Origin: Denitratimonas tolerans
Lineage (GTDB): Bacteria; Pseudomonadota; Gammaproteobacteria; Xanthomonadales; Xanthomonadaceae
Direction of reading: 5' to 3'
Length of the DNA stretch: 64,000 nt
Assembly: GCF_037203605.1 (NCBI RefSeq)
Contig: NZ_JBBDHC010000004.1
Coordinates: 1-64,000, forward strand
A model generated the notes under the pieces. It was not told the DNA's origin, ran no database searches, and saw only the letters and a program-made list of their open reading frames with translations. Every line of letters begins with the position of its first letter. Positions within the stretch are counted from its first letter, which is position 1. This document shows positions 8,355 through 16,728 of this stretch, piece after piece. The position numbers were made by a program, and so were the translations under genes.

Positions 8355-10433
8355 TCAGTAAACGTCATTGACCGTGTTGTAGGTGTTGAACTTGCCGGTC
8401 GGCGTGACCAGACGCGGATCGTTCAGGACCTTCTTCAGCTTGCGGGTCTTGTCGTCCACCACCACGATCGCGCTCTTCTGGTCCTTGCCGTTCCACACCG
8501 AGAACCACACTTCCGTGCCGTCCTTGTTGTATTCGGGCTGCACCACGCGCTTGGGACCTTCGCCCAGGTTCGCCCACTCGGCGATCGGGAGCACCTTGTA
8601 GCCCTTGTCGAGGTTTTTGATGTCGAACACGGCAATCGACTGGCTGGCCGCGGCGGTCGGGTTCAGGGTGGTGTCGACCCAGAGGTTGCGCGACTTCGGA
8701 TGGGTCTTGACGAACAGCGAACCGCCGCCCTGCCCCTTGAGGACTTCCACCGCCTTCCAGGCGTACTGCGGGTGGTTCTCCGGATCGGTTCCGATCAGGG
8801 TGATCTTCTCGTTGCCCAGCGCCGAGGTGGCCCACACCGGCCCGTACTTGGGATGGGTGAAGTTCGCGCCGCGACCCGGATGCGGGATCTTGTCCACATC
8901 GACGAGGCCGACCATCTTCTGCTCCCTGGAGTCGACGATGGCGATCTTGTCGGAGTTGTTGGCCGCGGTGAGGAAATAGCGCTTGGTGACGTCCCAGCCG
9001 CCGTCATGCAGGAAGCGCGCGGCATCCAGCGTGGTGACCTTGAGCGCATCGAGGTTGCTGTAGTCGACCAGCAGGATGCGGCCGGTTTCCTTCACGTTGA
9101 CGATGAACTCGGGGTGCTCGTGGCTGGCGACGATGGCGGCCACGCGCGGCTCGGGGTGGTATTCCTGCGTGTCGACCGTGGTGCCGCGGGTGGAGACGAT
9201 CTTGAGCGGCTCCAGGCTCGGGCCGTCCATGATCACGTACTGCGGCGGCCAATAGGCACCGGCAATGGCGAGCTTGTCCTCGTAGCCCTTGAACTTGGAG
9301 GTCTCGACCGAACGCGCTTCCATGCCGATCTTGATTTCCGCCACGACGTCGGGCTTCTCCATCCACAGGTCGATCAGGTCGATCTTGGCGTCGCGACCGA
9401 TGACATAGATGTAGCGGCCCGAGTGCGAGACACGCGAGATGTGCACCGCATAGCCGGTTTCTACGATGTTGATGATTTCCTTGGTATCGCCGTCGATCAG
9501 CGCCACCTGGCCCGCGTCGCGCAGGGTGACCGAGAAGATGTTGTCCAGGTTGTACCTGTTCATCTGGCGGGTCGGGCGATCCTGCACCGGAACCTTGACC
9601 TTCCAGGTGTTCTTCATTTCAGCCATGCCCCACTCCGGCGGATTGGGCGGGGTGTGCTGGAGGAAGCGCGCCATCAGGTCGACCTGATCGGCGGTCAGTT
9701 CGCCGCCGGTGCCGAAGTTCGGCATGCCGCCGGGCGAACCATAGGTGATCAGCGCCTTGAGGTAGTCGGTGCCGCGCGGCTGGGTCAGGTCAGGCGTCAG
9801 CGGCTTGCCCGTGGCGCCCTTGCGCAGCACGCCGTGGCAGCCGGCACAGCGCTGGAAGAAGATCTCGCTGGCTGCGGCGAACTCGTCTTCGGTCATGTCC
9901 GGGGCACCGGGCGTGCGCACCTGCTTGATGTCCTTGCCCGACATGGCAACCGGCGCGCCCTCATAGGCGGCCTTCGCCTTGCTGGTGCCAGGATGCAGCT
10001 CGCCCTGCGCCGGGTCGGTGGACACCTCGAGCGAGGCGCGCAGCGCCTTGACCTCGGACGTCTTGAGCTTGCCGCCCTTGTTGCCCCAGGACGAAAGCAC
10101 GTAAGTGATCGTTTTCGCGATCTCGGCGTCGGTCAGGTGGCTCTGCGCCGGCATCACGCTGTTGTAGGTCACGCCGTTGACCACGACCTCGCCCTGCAGA
10201 CCCCGCAGAACGGTCGCAGCGACTTCCTTGGGCGTCTTGCCACTGAGCCAGTCGGACTCGGCCAGCGGCGGGAACGCGCCGGCCAGCCCCTTGCCGTCCG
10301 GCTGATGGCAGGCGGAACAGTTCTGCAGGTAGATCGCCTCGCCGCTGTCCTCGCTGGCGACTGCGACCGATGCGAAGCCAAGGCCCGCACCGAGCGACAG
10401 CGCCGCCAGCAGCAGTTGGGTGGTTCGTTTCAT
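8355..10433 (-). CDS. nirS: cytochrome cd1 nitrite reductase with an extra N-terminal cytochrome c domain
   Basis: 692 residues, against about 560-600 for usual NirS. A signal peptide (1-26, ends AVA) directs it to the periplasm. A first c-type haem site CSACH lies at 39-43 with a likely axial Met94 (MPAQ). A second, NirS-type site CAGCH is at 196-200 in QRCAGCHGVLRKGATGK, and an eight-bladed d1 propeller follows. Propeller motifs include VHISRVSHSGRY and a His-rich SHEHPEF. NirS reduces nitrite to nitric oxide in denitrification. The extra N-terminal domain resembles NirC/NirM-type monohaem cytochromes and looks like a fused electron donor. No haem d1 synthesis genes (nirFDLGHJ) are nearby, and a strong terminator follows. 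FNR/NNR-type sites lie upstream. Confidence 0.95.
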   Translation of the reverse strand: MKRTTQLLLAALSLGAGLGFASVAVASEDSGEAIYLQNCSACHQPDGKGLAGAFPPLAESDWLSGKTPKEVAATVLRGLQGEVVVNGVTYNSVMPAQSHLTDAEIAKTITYVLSSWGNKGGKLKTSEVKALRASLEVSTDPAQGELHPGTSKAKAAYEGAPVAMSGKDIKQVRTPGAPDMTEDEFAAASEIFFQRCAGCHGVLRKGATGKPLTPDLTQPRGTDYLKALITYGSPGGMPNFGTGGELTADQVDLMARFLQHTPPNPPEWGMAEMKNTWKVKVPVQDRPTRQMNRYNLDNIFSVTLRDAGQVALIDGDTKEIINIVETGYAVHISRVSHSGRYIYVIGRDAKIDLIDLWMEKPDVVAEIKIGMEARSVETSKFKGYEDKLAIAGAYWPPQYVIMDGPSLEPLKIVSTRGTTVDTQEYHPEPRVAAIVASHEHPEFIVNVKETGRILLVDYSNLDALKVTTLDAARFLHDGGWDVTKRYFLTAANNSDKIAIVDSREQKMVGLVDVDKIPHPGRGANFTHPKYGPVWATSALGNEKITLIGTDPENHPQYAWKAVEVLKGQGGGSLFVKTHPKSRNLWVDTTLNPTAAASQSIAVFDIKNLDKGYKVLPIAEWANLGEGPKRVVQPEYNKDGTEVWFSVWNGKDQKSAIVVVDDKTRKLKKVLNDPRLVTPTGKFNTYNTVNDVY

Positions 10434-10518
10434 GGGGTGGATACTCCGGTTGGGTGATTTGGCGTTGGTTCAATAGCGGTTCCATGCGTGATTATCCCCG
10501 ATTGGCGTTTTTTTCGCT

Positions 10519-10532
10519 TTGACCAGGATCAA
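10519..10532. promoter_or_regulatory. FNR/Dnr-type palindrome in the nirS upstream region
   Basis: TTGACCAGGATCAA matches the TTGAT-N4-ATCAA consensus of FNR/Anr/Dnr regulators at nine of ten specified positions. It lies about 90 bases upstream of the nirS start codon. In denitrifiers such sites confer activation by low oxygen and nitric oxide. The site is symmetric, so it could serve either divergent gene. Confidence 0.65.
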
Positions 10533-10552
10533 AACCCCTCGCGCCCGGACAA

Positions 10553-10566
10553 TTGACGCCAGTCAA
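10553..10566. promoter_or_regulatory. second FNR/NnrR-type palindrome between nirS and the haem receptor
   Basis: TTGACGCCAGTCAA is a perfect palindrome of half-sites TTGAC and GTCAA separated by four bases. This is the NnrR/Dnr variant of the FNR-family site. It is 20 bases beyond the first box, about 125 bases from nirS and 60 bases before the haem-receptor ATG. Confidence 0.55.
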
Positions 10567-10592
10567 AAGGTTCGGGCAAAGCTCGGCTACAA

Positions 10593-10607
10593 TGAGAACA
10601 ATTCGCA
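10593..10607 (+). promoter_or_regulatory. possible Fur box before the haem receptor
   Basis: TGAGAACAATTCGCA resembles the 7-1-7 Fur site TGATAAT-N-ATTATCA at ten of fourteen positions. It lies 20 bases before the receptor start, where iron repression of a haem receptor would be expected. The match is moderate, so this is only a candidate. Confidence 0.3.
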
Positions 10608-10626
10608 TGAAGATTGTGCCCTTCCC

Positions 10627-12885
10627 ATGACTCTCCGCCTGTTGTCCCTTGCCATTCTGGCAGCGTTCTCCTGCCCCGTCCTCGCCCAATCCGCCCCACC
10701 GCCCGATGCCGATGCCAATGCCGAGGAAGCCACGGCGCTCGACAGCATCGTGGTGGTCGCCAGCCGTGCGGCCGAGCCGCTGAGCCAGGTCGTTGCCAGC
10801 GTGGCGCAGGTGGAGCGCGCCGAGCTCGACCAGTACCTGGTGCACGACCTCGATGGCCTGGTCCGCTACGTGCCCGGTGTGAGCGTTCCGCGCGAAGGCC
10901 ACCGCTTCGGCGGCAACGGTTTTGCCATCCGCGGGCTGGAAGGCAACCGGGTGCGCATCCTGGTGGACGGCATCCCGCTGGCGGATGCCTACAGCATCGG
11001 CCAGTTCGCCTCGGCCGGGCGCGACATGGTCGACATGGAAATGCTGGAGCGGGTGGAAGTCCTGCGCGGACCGGCATCCACGCTCTACGGCAGCGACGCG
11101 CTGGCTGGCGTGGTGGCCTTCCGCACCCGCGATCCCGGCGATCTGCTCGCGTTCGCCAGCGCTGCGCACGCCTTCGGCGCGCGCAGCGCCTGGGATGGCA
11201 TCGACGACAGCCACCTGGTGGCCGGGCACTGGGCCGGGGAATCGGCGTCGGGGCGCTGGCAGGCGATGGCCGCGATCAGCCGGCGCGATGGCCATGAAGC
11301 CGACAATCGCGCCTGGCGCGCGGCGGATGCGCCCAATCCCGTCGACTACCGGCGCGAAGGTGCGCTCGCCAAGCTGGTGCACGATGCCGGTACCGCCGGC
11401 CAGTACACGCTCTCCTTCGACGCCAGCCGGCAGCGACGCGAGACCGCGGTGAACTCGTTGCGCTTCGGGGCCGGACGCTACAGCACCACCTACCGGCTCG
11501 ACGGCGACGACCGCGACCGGCGCGGCCGGATCGGTCTTTCCGGCCAGTGGCACCCCGGTCTGGCCTGGCTGGAAACGCTCGACGCCCAGATCTACGCGCA
11601 GGACACCACGGTGCGTCAGGAAAGCGACCAGCACCGCCTGGCCGACCGCGCCACGCCCTATGAGTCGCTGCGCTGGCGGCGGTTCGACTACGACGCCCAG
11701 GCGCGCGGGCTGTCGCTTGTGGGTCAGGCGCGCCATGACGGCGGGCGCATCGGCCACTGGCAGGTGTTCGGCATCGACGTCTCCCGGCACCGTTACGAGG
11801 GGCTGCGCGACGGCGTGGAAACCAATCTCGTCACCGGCGAAACCACCTCCACCGTGCTCGGCGAGCCGCTGCCGGTGCGCGACTTCCCCAACAGCGACGC
11901 CACCAGCCTGGCGCTGTTCTGGCAGGATGAAATGCGCCTGGGCGAGCATTTGGCGCTCATTCCCGGCCTGCGCGCCGAGTGGTACCGCCTGCGGCCCAAG
12001 CCCGACGCGATCTTCACCGAGGACTTTCCCGACGCCAGTCCGGTCGACGTGAATGAGCGCGAAACCACGCCGCGCCTGGCGCTGCGCTGGTCGCTGGGCG
12101 GCGGCCACAGCCTGTTCGCGCAGTACGCGCGCGGCTTTCGCGCCGCGCCCTTCGGCGATGTCAACATCGGCCTGTTCCTGCCGGTCTTCAACTACGAGGT
12201 GCGCGCCAATCCCGAGCTGCGTCCGGAAAGCAGCCACGGCCTGGAACTGGGCTGGCGGCATGTGGGCGAAACCCTGCGCGCGAGCGTGTCGCTGTACGAA
12301 AACCGCTTCCGCGACCTGATCGAATCGCGCGCCAATCTCGGCATCGATCCAACCACCGGCGCGCTGGTGTTCCAGTCGATCAACCGCGACCGGGCGCGGA
12401 TCCGCGGGGTGGAATCGGACCTGCTCTGGCACCTCGACCGCCGCTTCCCGGGCCTGCGCGGCTGGCAGCTGCGCGGCGCGATGGCCTGGTCGCAGGGCGA
12501 CGACACGCGCCGCGATGTGCCTCTCAACACCATCGACCCGGCCCGCGCCACCCTGGGCCTGCGCTTCGACGCCGACTCGAACCGCTGGGGCAGCGAGCTG
12601 GCCATGGTGGCCGTGCGCCGAAAAACCGACATCGACCACGGCACGGTCGAACTCTTCGCCTCGCCCGGCTACGCCCGCTTCGACCTCTACGCCTGGTTCG
12701 AACCATGGCGCGGCGCGCGCGTGAACGCCGGCCTGTTCAACCTCGGCAATCGGCGCTACTGGGAATGGGCCACGGTGCGCGGCCTGGAGGCCGACGTGCG
12801 CAACCTCGCCGCCAACGACGAGAGCATCGGCTTCTACACCAGCCCGGGACGCAACTTCAGCGTGAGCCTGTCGATGGAGTGGTAG
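10627..12885 (+). CDS. TonB-dependent haem/haemoglobin receptor
   Basis: 752 residues from the ATG at 10627, which gives a clean signal peptide (cut near VLAQ). A TonB-box-like segment DSIVVVASR is followed by a plug domain with EVLRGPASTLYGSDALAGVV (about residues 143-162). A 22-strand barrel follows and ends in an aromatic residue (SMEW). The barrel motif FRAAPFGDVNIG with NPELRPESS resembles the haem/haemoglobin/transferrin receptor subfamily (HmuR/HasR/PhuR type). It would import haem across the outer membrane using TonB energy. It is divergent from nirS with shared FNR-type sites and a possible Fur box. The ligand is inferred from subfamily resemblance. Confidence 0.85.
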   Translation: MTLRLLSLAILAAFSCPVLAQSAPPPDADANAEEATALDSIVVVASRAAEPLSQVVASVAQVERAELDQYLVHDLDGLVRYVPGVSVPREGHRFGGNGFAIRGLEGNRVRILVDGIPLADAYSIGQFASAGRDMVDMEMLERVEVLRGPASTLYGSDALAGVVAFRTRDPGDLLAFASAAHAFGARSAWDGIDDSHLVAGHWAGESASGRWQAMAAISRRDGHEADNRAWRAADAPNPVDYRREGALAKLVHDAGTAGQYTLSFDASRQRRETAVNSLRFGAGRYSTTYRLDGDDRDRRGRIGLSGQWHPGLAWLETLDAQIYAQDTTVRQESDQHRLADRATPYESLRWRRFDYDAQARGLSLVGQARHDGGRIGHWQVFGIDVSRHRYEGLRDGVETNLVTGETTSTVLGEPLPVRDFPNSDATSLALFWQDEMRLGEHLALIPGLRAEWYRLRPKPDAIFTEDFPDASPVDVNERETTPRLALRWSLGGGHSLFAQYARGFRAAPFGDVNIGLFLPVFNYEVRANPELRPESSHGLELGWRHVGETLRASVSLYENRFRDLIESRANLGIDPTTGALVFQSINRDRARIRGVESDLLWHLDRRFPGLRGWQLRGAMAWSQGDDTRRDVPLNTIDPARATLGLRFDADSNRWGSELAMVAVRRKTDIDHGTVELFASPGYARFDLYAWFEPWRGARVNAGLFNLGNRRYWEWATVRGLEADVRNLAANDESIGFYTSPGRNFSVSLSMEW

Positions 12886-12949
12886 TCCTCCATCCAGCCG
12901 ATCAACCCCGACGGCCAGTGAGCCTGCCGCGATACCCGGGCGCGGCGCA

Positions 12950-13891
12950 TCACGGACTGAAGCCGTCCCGCAGGGGATCGGCGGGATCGAACAGCAGCTG
13001 CCCGCGCGCGGTGACGTAGGCGCTGCCGGTAATGACGGGAAGGATGCGGTTGTCCGCTGCGGGTGCGTAGCTGGCCTCGAACACGCTGCCCAGGATGCTC
13101 TCCTGCCGCCAGACGGTGCCCGGCGCAAGTTCGCCATCGGCGGCAAGGCAGGCCAGCTTGGCGCTGGTGCCGGTGCCGCAGGGCGAACGATCGAACGCAA
13201 GGCCCGGGCACAGCACGAAATTGCGCGCATCGGCGCGCCCATCGGGCGAAGCGGCGTTGATCTCGACGTGATCGATCTCGGCACCGTCCGCACCGGTGAT
13301 GCCGTGCGCGGCCAGCGCGTTCTTCAGCGCCGCGGTGAAGGCGGTCAGCGCGCGCCAGTGGCCAAGCTCCAGCGCGATCGGCGTGTCTTTGGTGATGAAG
13401 AACCAGTTGCCGCCCCAGGCCACGTCGCCGCGCACCGTGCCGTAGCCGGGCACTGTCAGTTCGACGCCGCGGGCGTGGCGGTACGCCGGCACGTTGCGGA
13501 TCGAAACGTGCCCATCCTCGTGCAGGGTCGTGCTGACGGTGCCGACCGGTGTTTCGAGACGGTGCTCGCCCGGCCCGATGCGGCCCAGGTGCTGCAGGCT
13601 GCGCACCACACCGATGGCACCGTGCCCGCACATGCCCAGCACGCCGACGTTGTTGAAGAAAATGACGCCCGTCACGGCCGCAGGATCGCGTGGTGGCACC
13701 AGCAGCGCGCCGACCAGCACCTCGGAGCCGCGCGGCTCGCAGACGATGGCGCGCCGCAGGTGGTCAAACTCGCCGGCCAGGCGCGCGCGCCGCTCGGCGA
13801 GACTGCCCTCACCCAGCGAGGGAAAGCCGCCGTACACCAGGCGCGTCGGCTCGCCGCCGGTGTGGGAATCGATGAAGTCGAAGGTCGTCAT
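12950..13891 (-). CDS. 4-hydroxyproline 2-epimerase (proline racemase family)
   Basis: 313 residues from the ATG at 13891. Both catalytic cysteines of the family are present: Cys88 in GMCGHGAIG and Cys238 in DRSPCGTGTSAK. This separates it from trans-3-hydroxyproline dehydratases, which carry Thr in place of the second Cys. The N-terminal HTGGEPTR (10-17) is typical of the 4-hydroxyproline subgroup. The enzyme converts trans-4-hydroxy-L-proline to cis-4-hydroxy-D-proline for catabolism. The other genes of that pathway are not adjacent. It is convergent with the haem receptor. Specificity for hydroxyproline over proline is inferred from subgroup motifs. Confidence 0.85.
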   Translation of the reverse strand: MTTFDFIDSHTGGEPTRLVYGGFPSLGEGSLAERRARLAGEFDHLRRAIVCEPRGSEVLVGALLVPPRDPAAVTGVIFFNNVGVLGMCGHGAIGVVRSLQHLGRIGPGEHRLETPVGTVSTTLHEDGHVSIRNVPAYRHARGVELTVPGYGTVRGDVAWGGNWFFITKDTPIALELGHWRALTAFTAALKNALAAHGITGADGAEIDHVEINAASPDGRADARNFVLCPGLAFDRSPCGTGTSAKLACLAADGELAPGTVWRQESILGSVFEASYAPAADNRILPVITGSAYVTARGQLLFDPADPLRDGFSP

Positions 13892-13982
13892 GAAGCATCC
13901 ATCATGCGCGCGGCGGCGTGCCGGCTTCCAGGGCGGAATCGTCGCGGGCGCGGCGGAAAACGTCCAGTCCGCGCGAAGCGGC

Positions 13983-14013
13983 AAAAAAAAAGCGCGGCCG
14001 TTTCCAGCCGCGC
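13983..14013 (-). terminator. Rho-independent terminator after the DUF4870 gene
   Basis: A seven-base-pair GC stem (13992-13998 with 14007-14013) has nine A residues on its plus-strand left (13983-13991), that is a U-tract on the minus transcript. It lies 33 bases past the stop of the DUF4870 gene. Confidence 0.8.
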
Positions 14014-14045
14014 CGTTGCGCTTCCGCGAAGGGAAAGGCCGTGTC

Positions 14046-14432
14046 CTACTTCACCAGCCGCAGCGTGAAGGGATAGCGGTAGTACTGGCCCTCGTTGGCC
14101 TTGATCGCGGCGATGATGGTGAAGGCCAGCGCGGCGATGCCCACGAGGAACATCAGCACCACGCCGATCAGTACCAGCATGAGGATCATGCTCACGATCA
14201 TCGCGATGGCCACGGTGATCTGGAAGTTGAGCGCCTCCTTGCCCTGGTCATCGACGAAGGGCATCTCCGCCTTCTTGATCTGCCAGATGATCAGCGGCCC
14301 CAGGATGTTGCCGAAGGGAATGAGGATCCCTGCCAGCGCCGACAGGTGCGCAAACAGGGCCCACTGGCGCGCCTCGGCAGAGGGCGCTTCGGCTTCGCTG
14401 GGCACGGGGGGCGGATCAATGATGTCACTCAT
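14046..14432 (-). CDS. DUF4870 membrane protein
   Basis: 128 residues from the ATG at 14432. A Pro/Ala/Glu-rich N-terminal tail (1-24) is followed by ARQWALFAHLSALAG and ILGPLIIWQIKK, then two strongly hydrophobic helices near residues 70-110. This pattern is that of DUF4870 (Tic20-like) small integral membrane proteins of unknown role. The spacing between helices and the central VDDQGKEALNFQ motif match the family. It is followed by a terminator, so it is probably transcribed alone. Confidence 0.85.
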   Translation of the reverse strand: MSDIIDPPPVPSEAEAPSAEARQWALFAHLSALAGILIPFGNILGPLIIWQIKKAEMPFVDDQGKEALNFQITVAIAMIVSMILMLVLIGVVLMFLVGIAALAFTIIAAIKANEGQYYRYPFTLRLVK

Positions 14433-14558
14433 GCTGGGACTCCTGATGGGTGGCTTCCCGGTCGCCTCGCCCCATGCGGGGTCGACTGGAAACCACGAAC
14501 GTGGCGCATCCGCCACGTTACACCAGAATGCACGAATGCGGCCATTGTGACGCGCGGA

Positions 14559-15914
14559 TCACTCGCCGCCGGCGACGGTCATCCGGCCGATGAGGATCGA
14601 TCCGGTGGCGATGTGCGAGCGCGGATCGACATCGCAGCCTATCGCCTCGATTCCCAGCAGCATTTCCTTCAGGTTCCCCGCGATGGTGGCCTCGTCCACG
14701 GCGTAGGCGATCTCGCCGCCTTCCACCCAGAATCCCGCCGCGCCGCGCGAGTAGTCGCCGGTGATGGCGTTGACGCCCTGCCCCATGAGCTCGGTGACCA
14801 GCAGCCCGCGCCCCATGCCGCGCAGCAGCGCCGGCAGGTCGTCGCGGCCCGTGCTGATCTCGAGGTTGTGGACCCCGCCGGCGTTGGCGGTGCTCTCCAT
14901 GCCGAGCTTGCGCGCCGAATAGCTTCCCAGGAGGTAGCGCACCAGCACGCCGTCGTCGACCAGCGCCGATTCGACGGTCGCCACGCCCTCGGCATCGAAG
15001 GCCGCCGACCGATGTCCGCGCAGGAGGTGCGGGCGCTCGATCAGATGGACTCCGCGCGGCAGCACCGGCTGGCCCAGGTGATCGAGCAAGAAGGAGGCGC
15101 GCCGGTACAGCGCGCCTCCCGACACCGCGCCCAGCAGGTGCCCGATCAGCGAGCGCGCCACTTCGGCCGAGTAGAGCACCGGAAAGCTGCCCGTCGGCGC
15201 CGCGCGCGGCGACAGCCGCGCCACGGTCCGCGCGGCGGCGCGCTGGCCCACGGTTTCCGGCGACGCCAGCGCGTCGGGGTGACAGTGCCCGTCGTACCAG
15301 TAGTCGCGCTGCATCGCCTCGCCTTCACCTGCGATCAGCGAAAGGCTCAGGCCGTGGCTGGTGCCGCACTCCGCGCCCAGAAAGCCGTGGCTGTTGGCGT
15401 AGACGCCGATGCTCTGGCTCTGCGAGACGCTGGCACCTTCCGAATTGGTGATGCGCGCATCGGCGGCGCGCCCGGCCGCCTCGCAGGCCATCGCGCGCGC
15501 GATGGCGGCGTCGGCATCCAGGGGCGTCGGGTGCCAGAGGTCGAAGTCGGGGAAGCGCGTGGCCATGCGCGCGGCGTCGGCCAGTCCGGCGCAGGGATCG
15601 TCCTCGGTATGGCGGGCGATGGCGCAGGCTTGTTCGATGGTGGCCTCGATCGAGCCCGGATCGAGGTCGGCGGTGCTGGCGCTGGCCTTGCGGGTGCCGA
15701 AATACACCGTCAGCGAAAGGCCGCGGTCGCGGGTGTATTCGATCGTTTCCACCTCGCCCATGCGCACGCCGGCCGACAGGCCGCGTTCGTCGCTCAGGTC
15801 CACTTCGGCCTGGCTCGCGCCGCGCGCGCGGCAGCGCGCCAGCACCTCGCGGGCGAGATCGGCCAGCCGCGCCTGCGTCTGCCCGGCGTCGTCGCGCTCA
15901 AGTTCGTTCGTCAT
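14559..15914 (-). CDS. pmbA: metalloprotease-associated protein PmbA/TldE
   Basis: 451 residues. It belongs to the PmbA/TldD superfamily and lacks the HExxxH motif, as TldE subunits do. TldD and TldE form a heterodimeric protease that acts on peptides such as antitoxin CcdA and microcin precursors. The start chosen (15914, MTNELERD) is the first good Met after an upstream intergenic repeat. Late motifs GVNAITGDYSRGAAGFWVEGG and GSILIGRMTVAG are typical of the C-terminal domain. Its partner tldD lies 0.8 kb away on the same strand, beyond darP. Confidence 0.93.
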   Translation of the reverse strand: MTNELERDDAGQTQARLADLAREVLARCRARGASQAEVDLSDERGLSAGVRMGEVETIEYTRDRGLSLTVYFGTRKASASTADLDPGSIEATIEQACAIARHTEDDPCAGLADAARMATRFPDFDLWHPTPLDADAAIARAMACEAAGRAADARITNSEGASVSQSQSIGVYANSHGFLGAECGTSHGLSLSLIAGEGEAMQRDYWYDGHCHPDALASPETVGQRAAARTVARLSPRAAPTGSFPVLYSAEVARSLIGHLLGAVSGGALYRRASFLLDHLGQPVLPRGVHLIERPHLLRGHRSAAFDAEGVATVESALVDDGVLVRYLLGSYSARKLGMESTANAGGVHNLEISTGRDDLPALLRGMGRGLLVTELMGQGVNAITGDYSRGAAGFWVEGGEIAYAVDEATIAGNLKEMLLGIEAIGCDVDPRSHIATGSILIGRMTVAGGE

Positions 15915-15936
15915 CTGCACTATCCTTTGTGTTTTG

Positions 15937-16020
15937 CGGGAATCGGGATTCGGGATTGGAGCATCGGCCGCTGGCCTCTCCGCTCCCACCGAATCCCGAA
16001 TTCCCGATCCCCAATCCCGG
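15937..16020. repeat. intergenic repeat built of CGGGATT units
   Basis: The stretch 15937-15959 (CGGGAATCGGGATTCGGGAT then TGG) is largely the reverse complement of 15989-16020, with a spacer of about 30 bases. The whole separates the divergent pmbA and darP genes. Such GGGATT-based inverted repeats are common between genes in Xanthomonadales. The darP start follows it directly, so the repeat occupies the promoter region. Confidence 0.6.
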
Positions 16021-16030
16021 CTCCTGACCC

Positions 16031-16627
16031 ATGCGCGGACGCGATCCCGAAACCGGCGAATTCCTTTCCCCCAGCCGCAGCCAGAAGCGGCGCGAGGCGC
16101 TTGATGTGCTGGCCCTGGCCGAGCGCCTGGTCGAACTTCCCGATGGCCAGCTCGCCGCCGTTGCCCTGCCCGACGACCTGCGCGAACTGGTGCGCGACAG
16201 CCGCCGCATCACCGCGCAGATCGCGCGCAAGCGCCAGCTGCAGTTCCTCGCCAAGGCGATGCGGCGCGAAGAGGACGATATCCTCGATGCGATACGCGGC
16301 GCGCTGGACAAGGGCCGCGACCAGTCGCGGCGCGAAACCGCCGAGCTGCACCGGCTGGAAGCCTGGCGCGAGCGCCTGCTCGAAGACGGTGACGAGGCGC
16401 TGGCCGAACTCCTCGACCAGTACCCCGCCGCCGACCGCCAGCTGGTGCGCCAGCTGGTGCGCAACGCACGCCTGGAGCGCGAAAAGCAGCGCCCGCCGCG
16501 CGCGTTCCGCGAGCTGTTTCGGGTGCTGAAGACGCTGATGGCCGGGGAAGGTGAAATCGCCGATGCGCCATCGGACGATCGCGCGCACGGCGAGGACGAC
16601 ATCGACGACGAAAACATCGGGGCATAG
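16031..16627 (+). CDS. darP: ribosome biogenesis factor DarP (YjgA)
   Basis: 198 residues, highly charged and helical, with the family opening around SRSQKRREALDVLALAERLVEL and LRELVRDSRRITAQIARKRQLQFLAK near residues 50-77. DarP/YjgA (DUF615) associates with the 50S subunit and helps its assembly. The acidic tail (EGEIADAPSDDRAHGEDD) is longer than usual. It sits between pmbA and tldD; a pmbA-yjgA neighbourhood is common in gammaproteobacteria. Confidence 0.92.
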   Translation: MRGRDPETGEFLSPSRSQKRREALDVLALAERLVELPDGQLAAVALPDDLRELVRDSRRITAQIARKRQLQFLAKAMRREEDDILDAIRGALDKGRDQSRRETAELHRLEAWRERLLEDGDEALAELLDQYPAADRQLVRQLVRNARLEREKQRPPRAFRELFRVLKTLMAGEGEIADAPSDDRAHGEDDIDDENIGA

Positions 16628-16728
16628 CTGGCTTCACGGGCAATCGGCAGCGATGCGCGGGCGGTACCACCCGATCGCATCGGGCGCGCTGCGGCACAAT
16701 CCAGGCCCGACTCCCGATTCACCACGCC

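Noticed and set aside
8700..10457. A 585-codon plus-strand open frame
   Set aside because: It is antisense to nirS, whose two haem motifs and d1 domain leave no doubt about the coding strand.
10492..13293. A 933-codon minus-strand open frame
   Set aside because: It is antisense to the TonB-dependent receptor; composition only.
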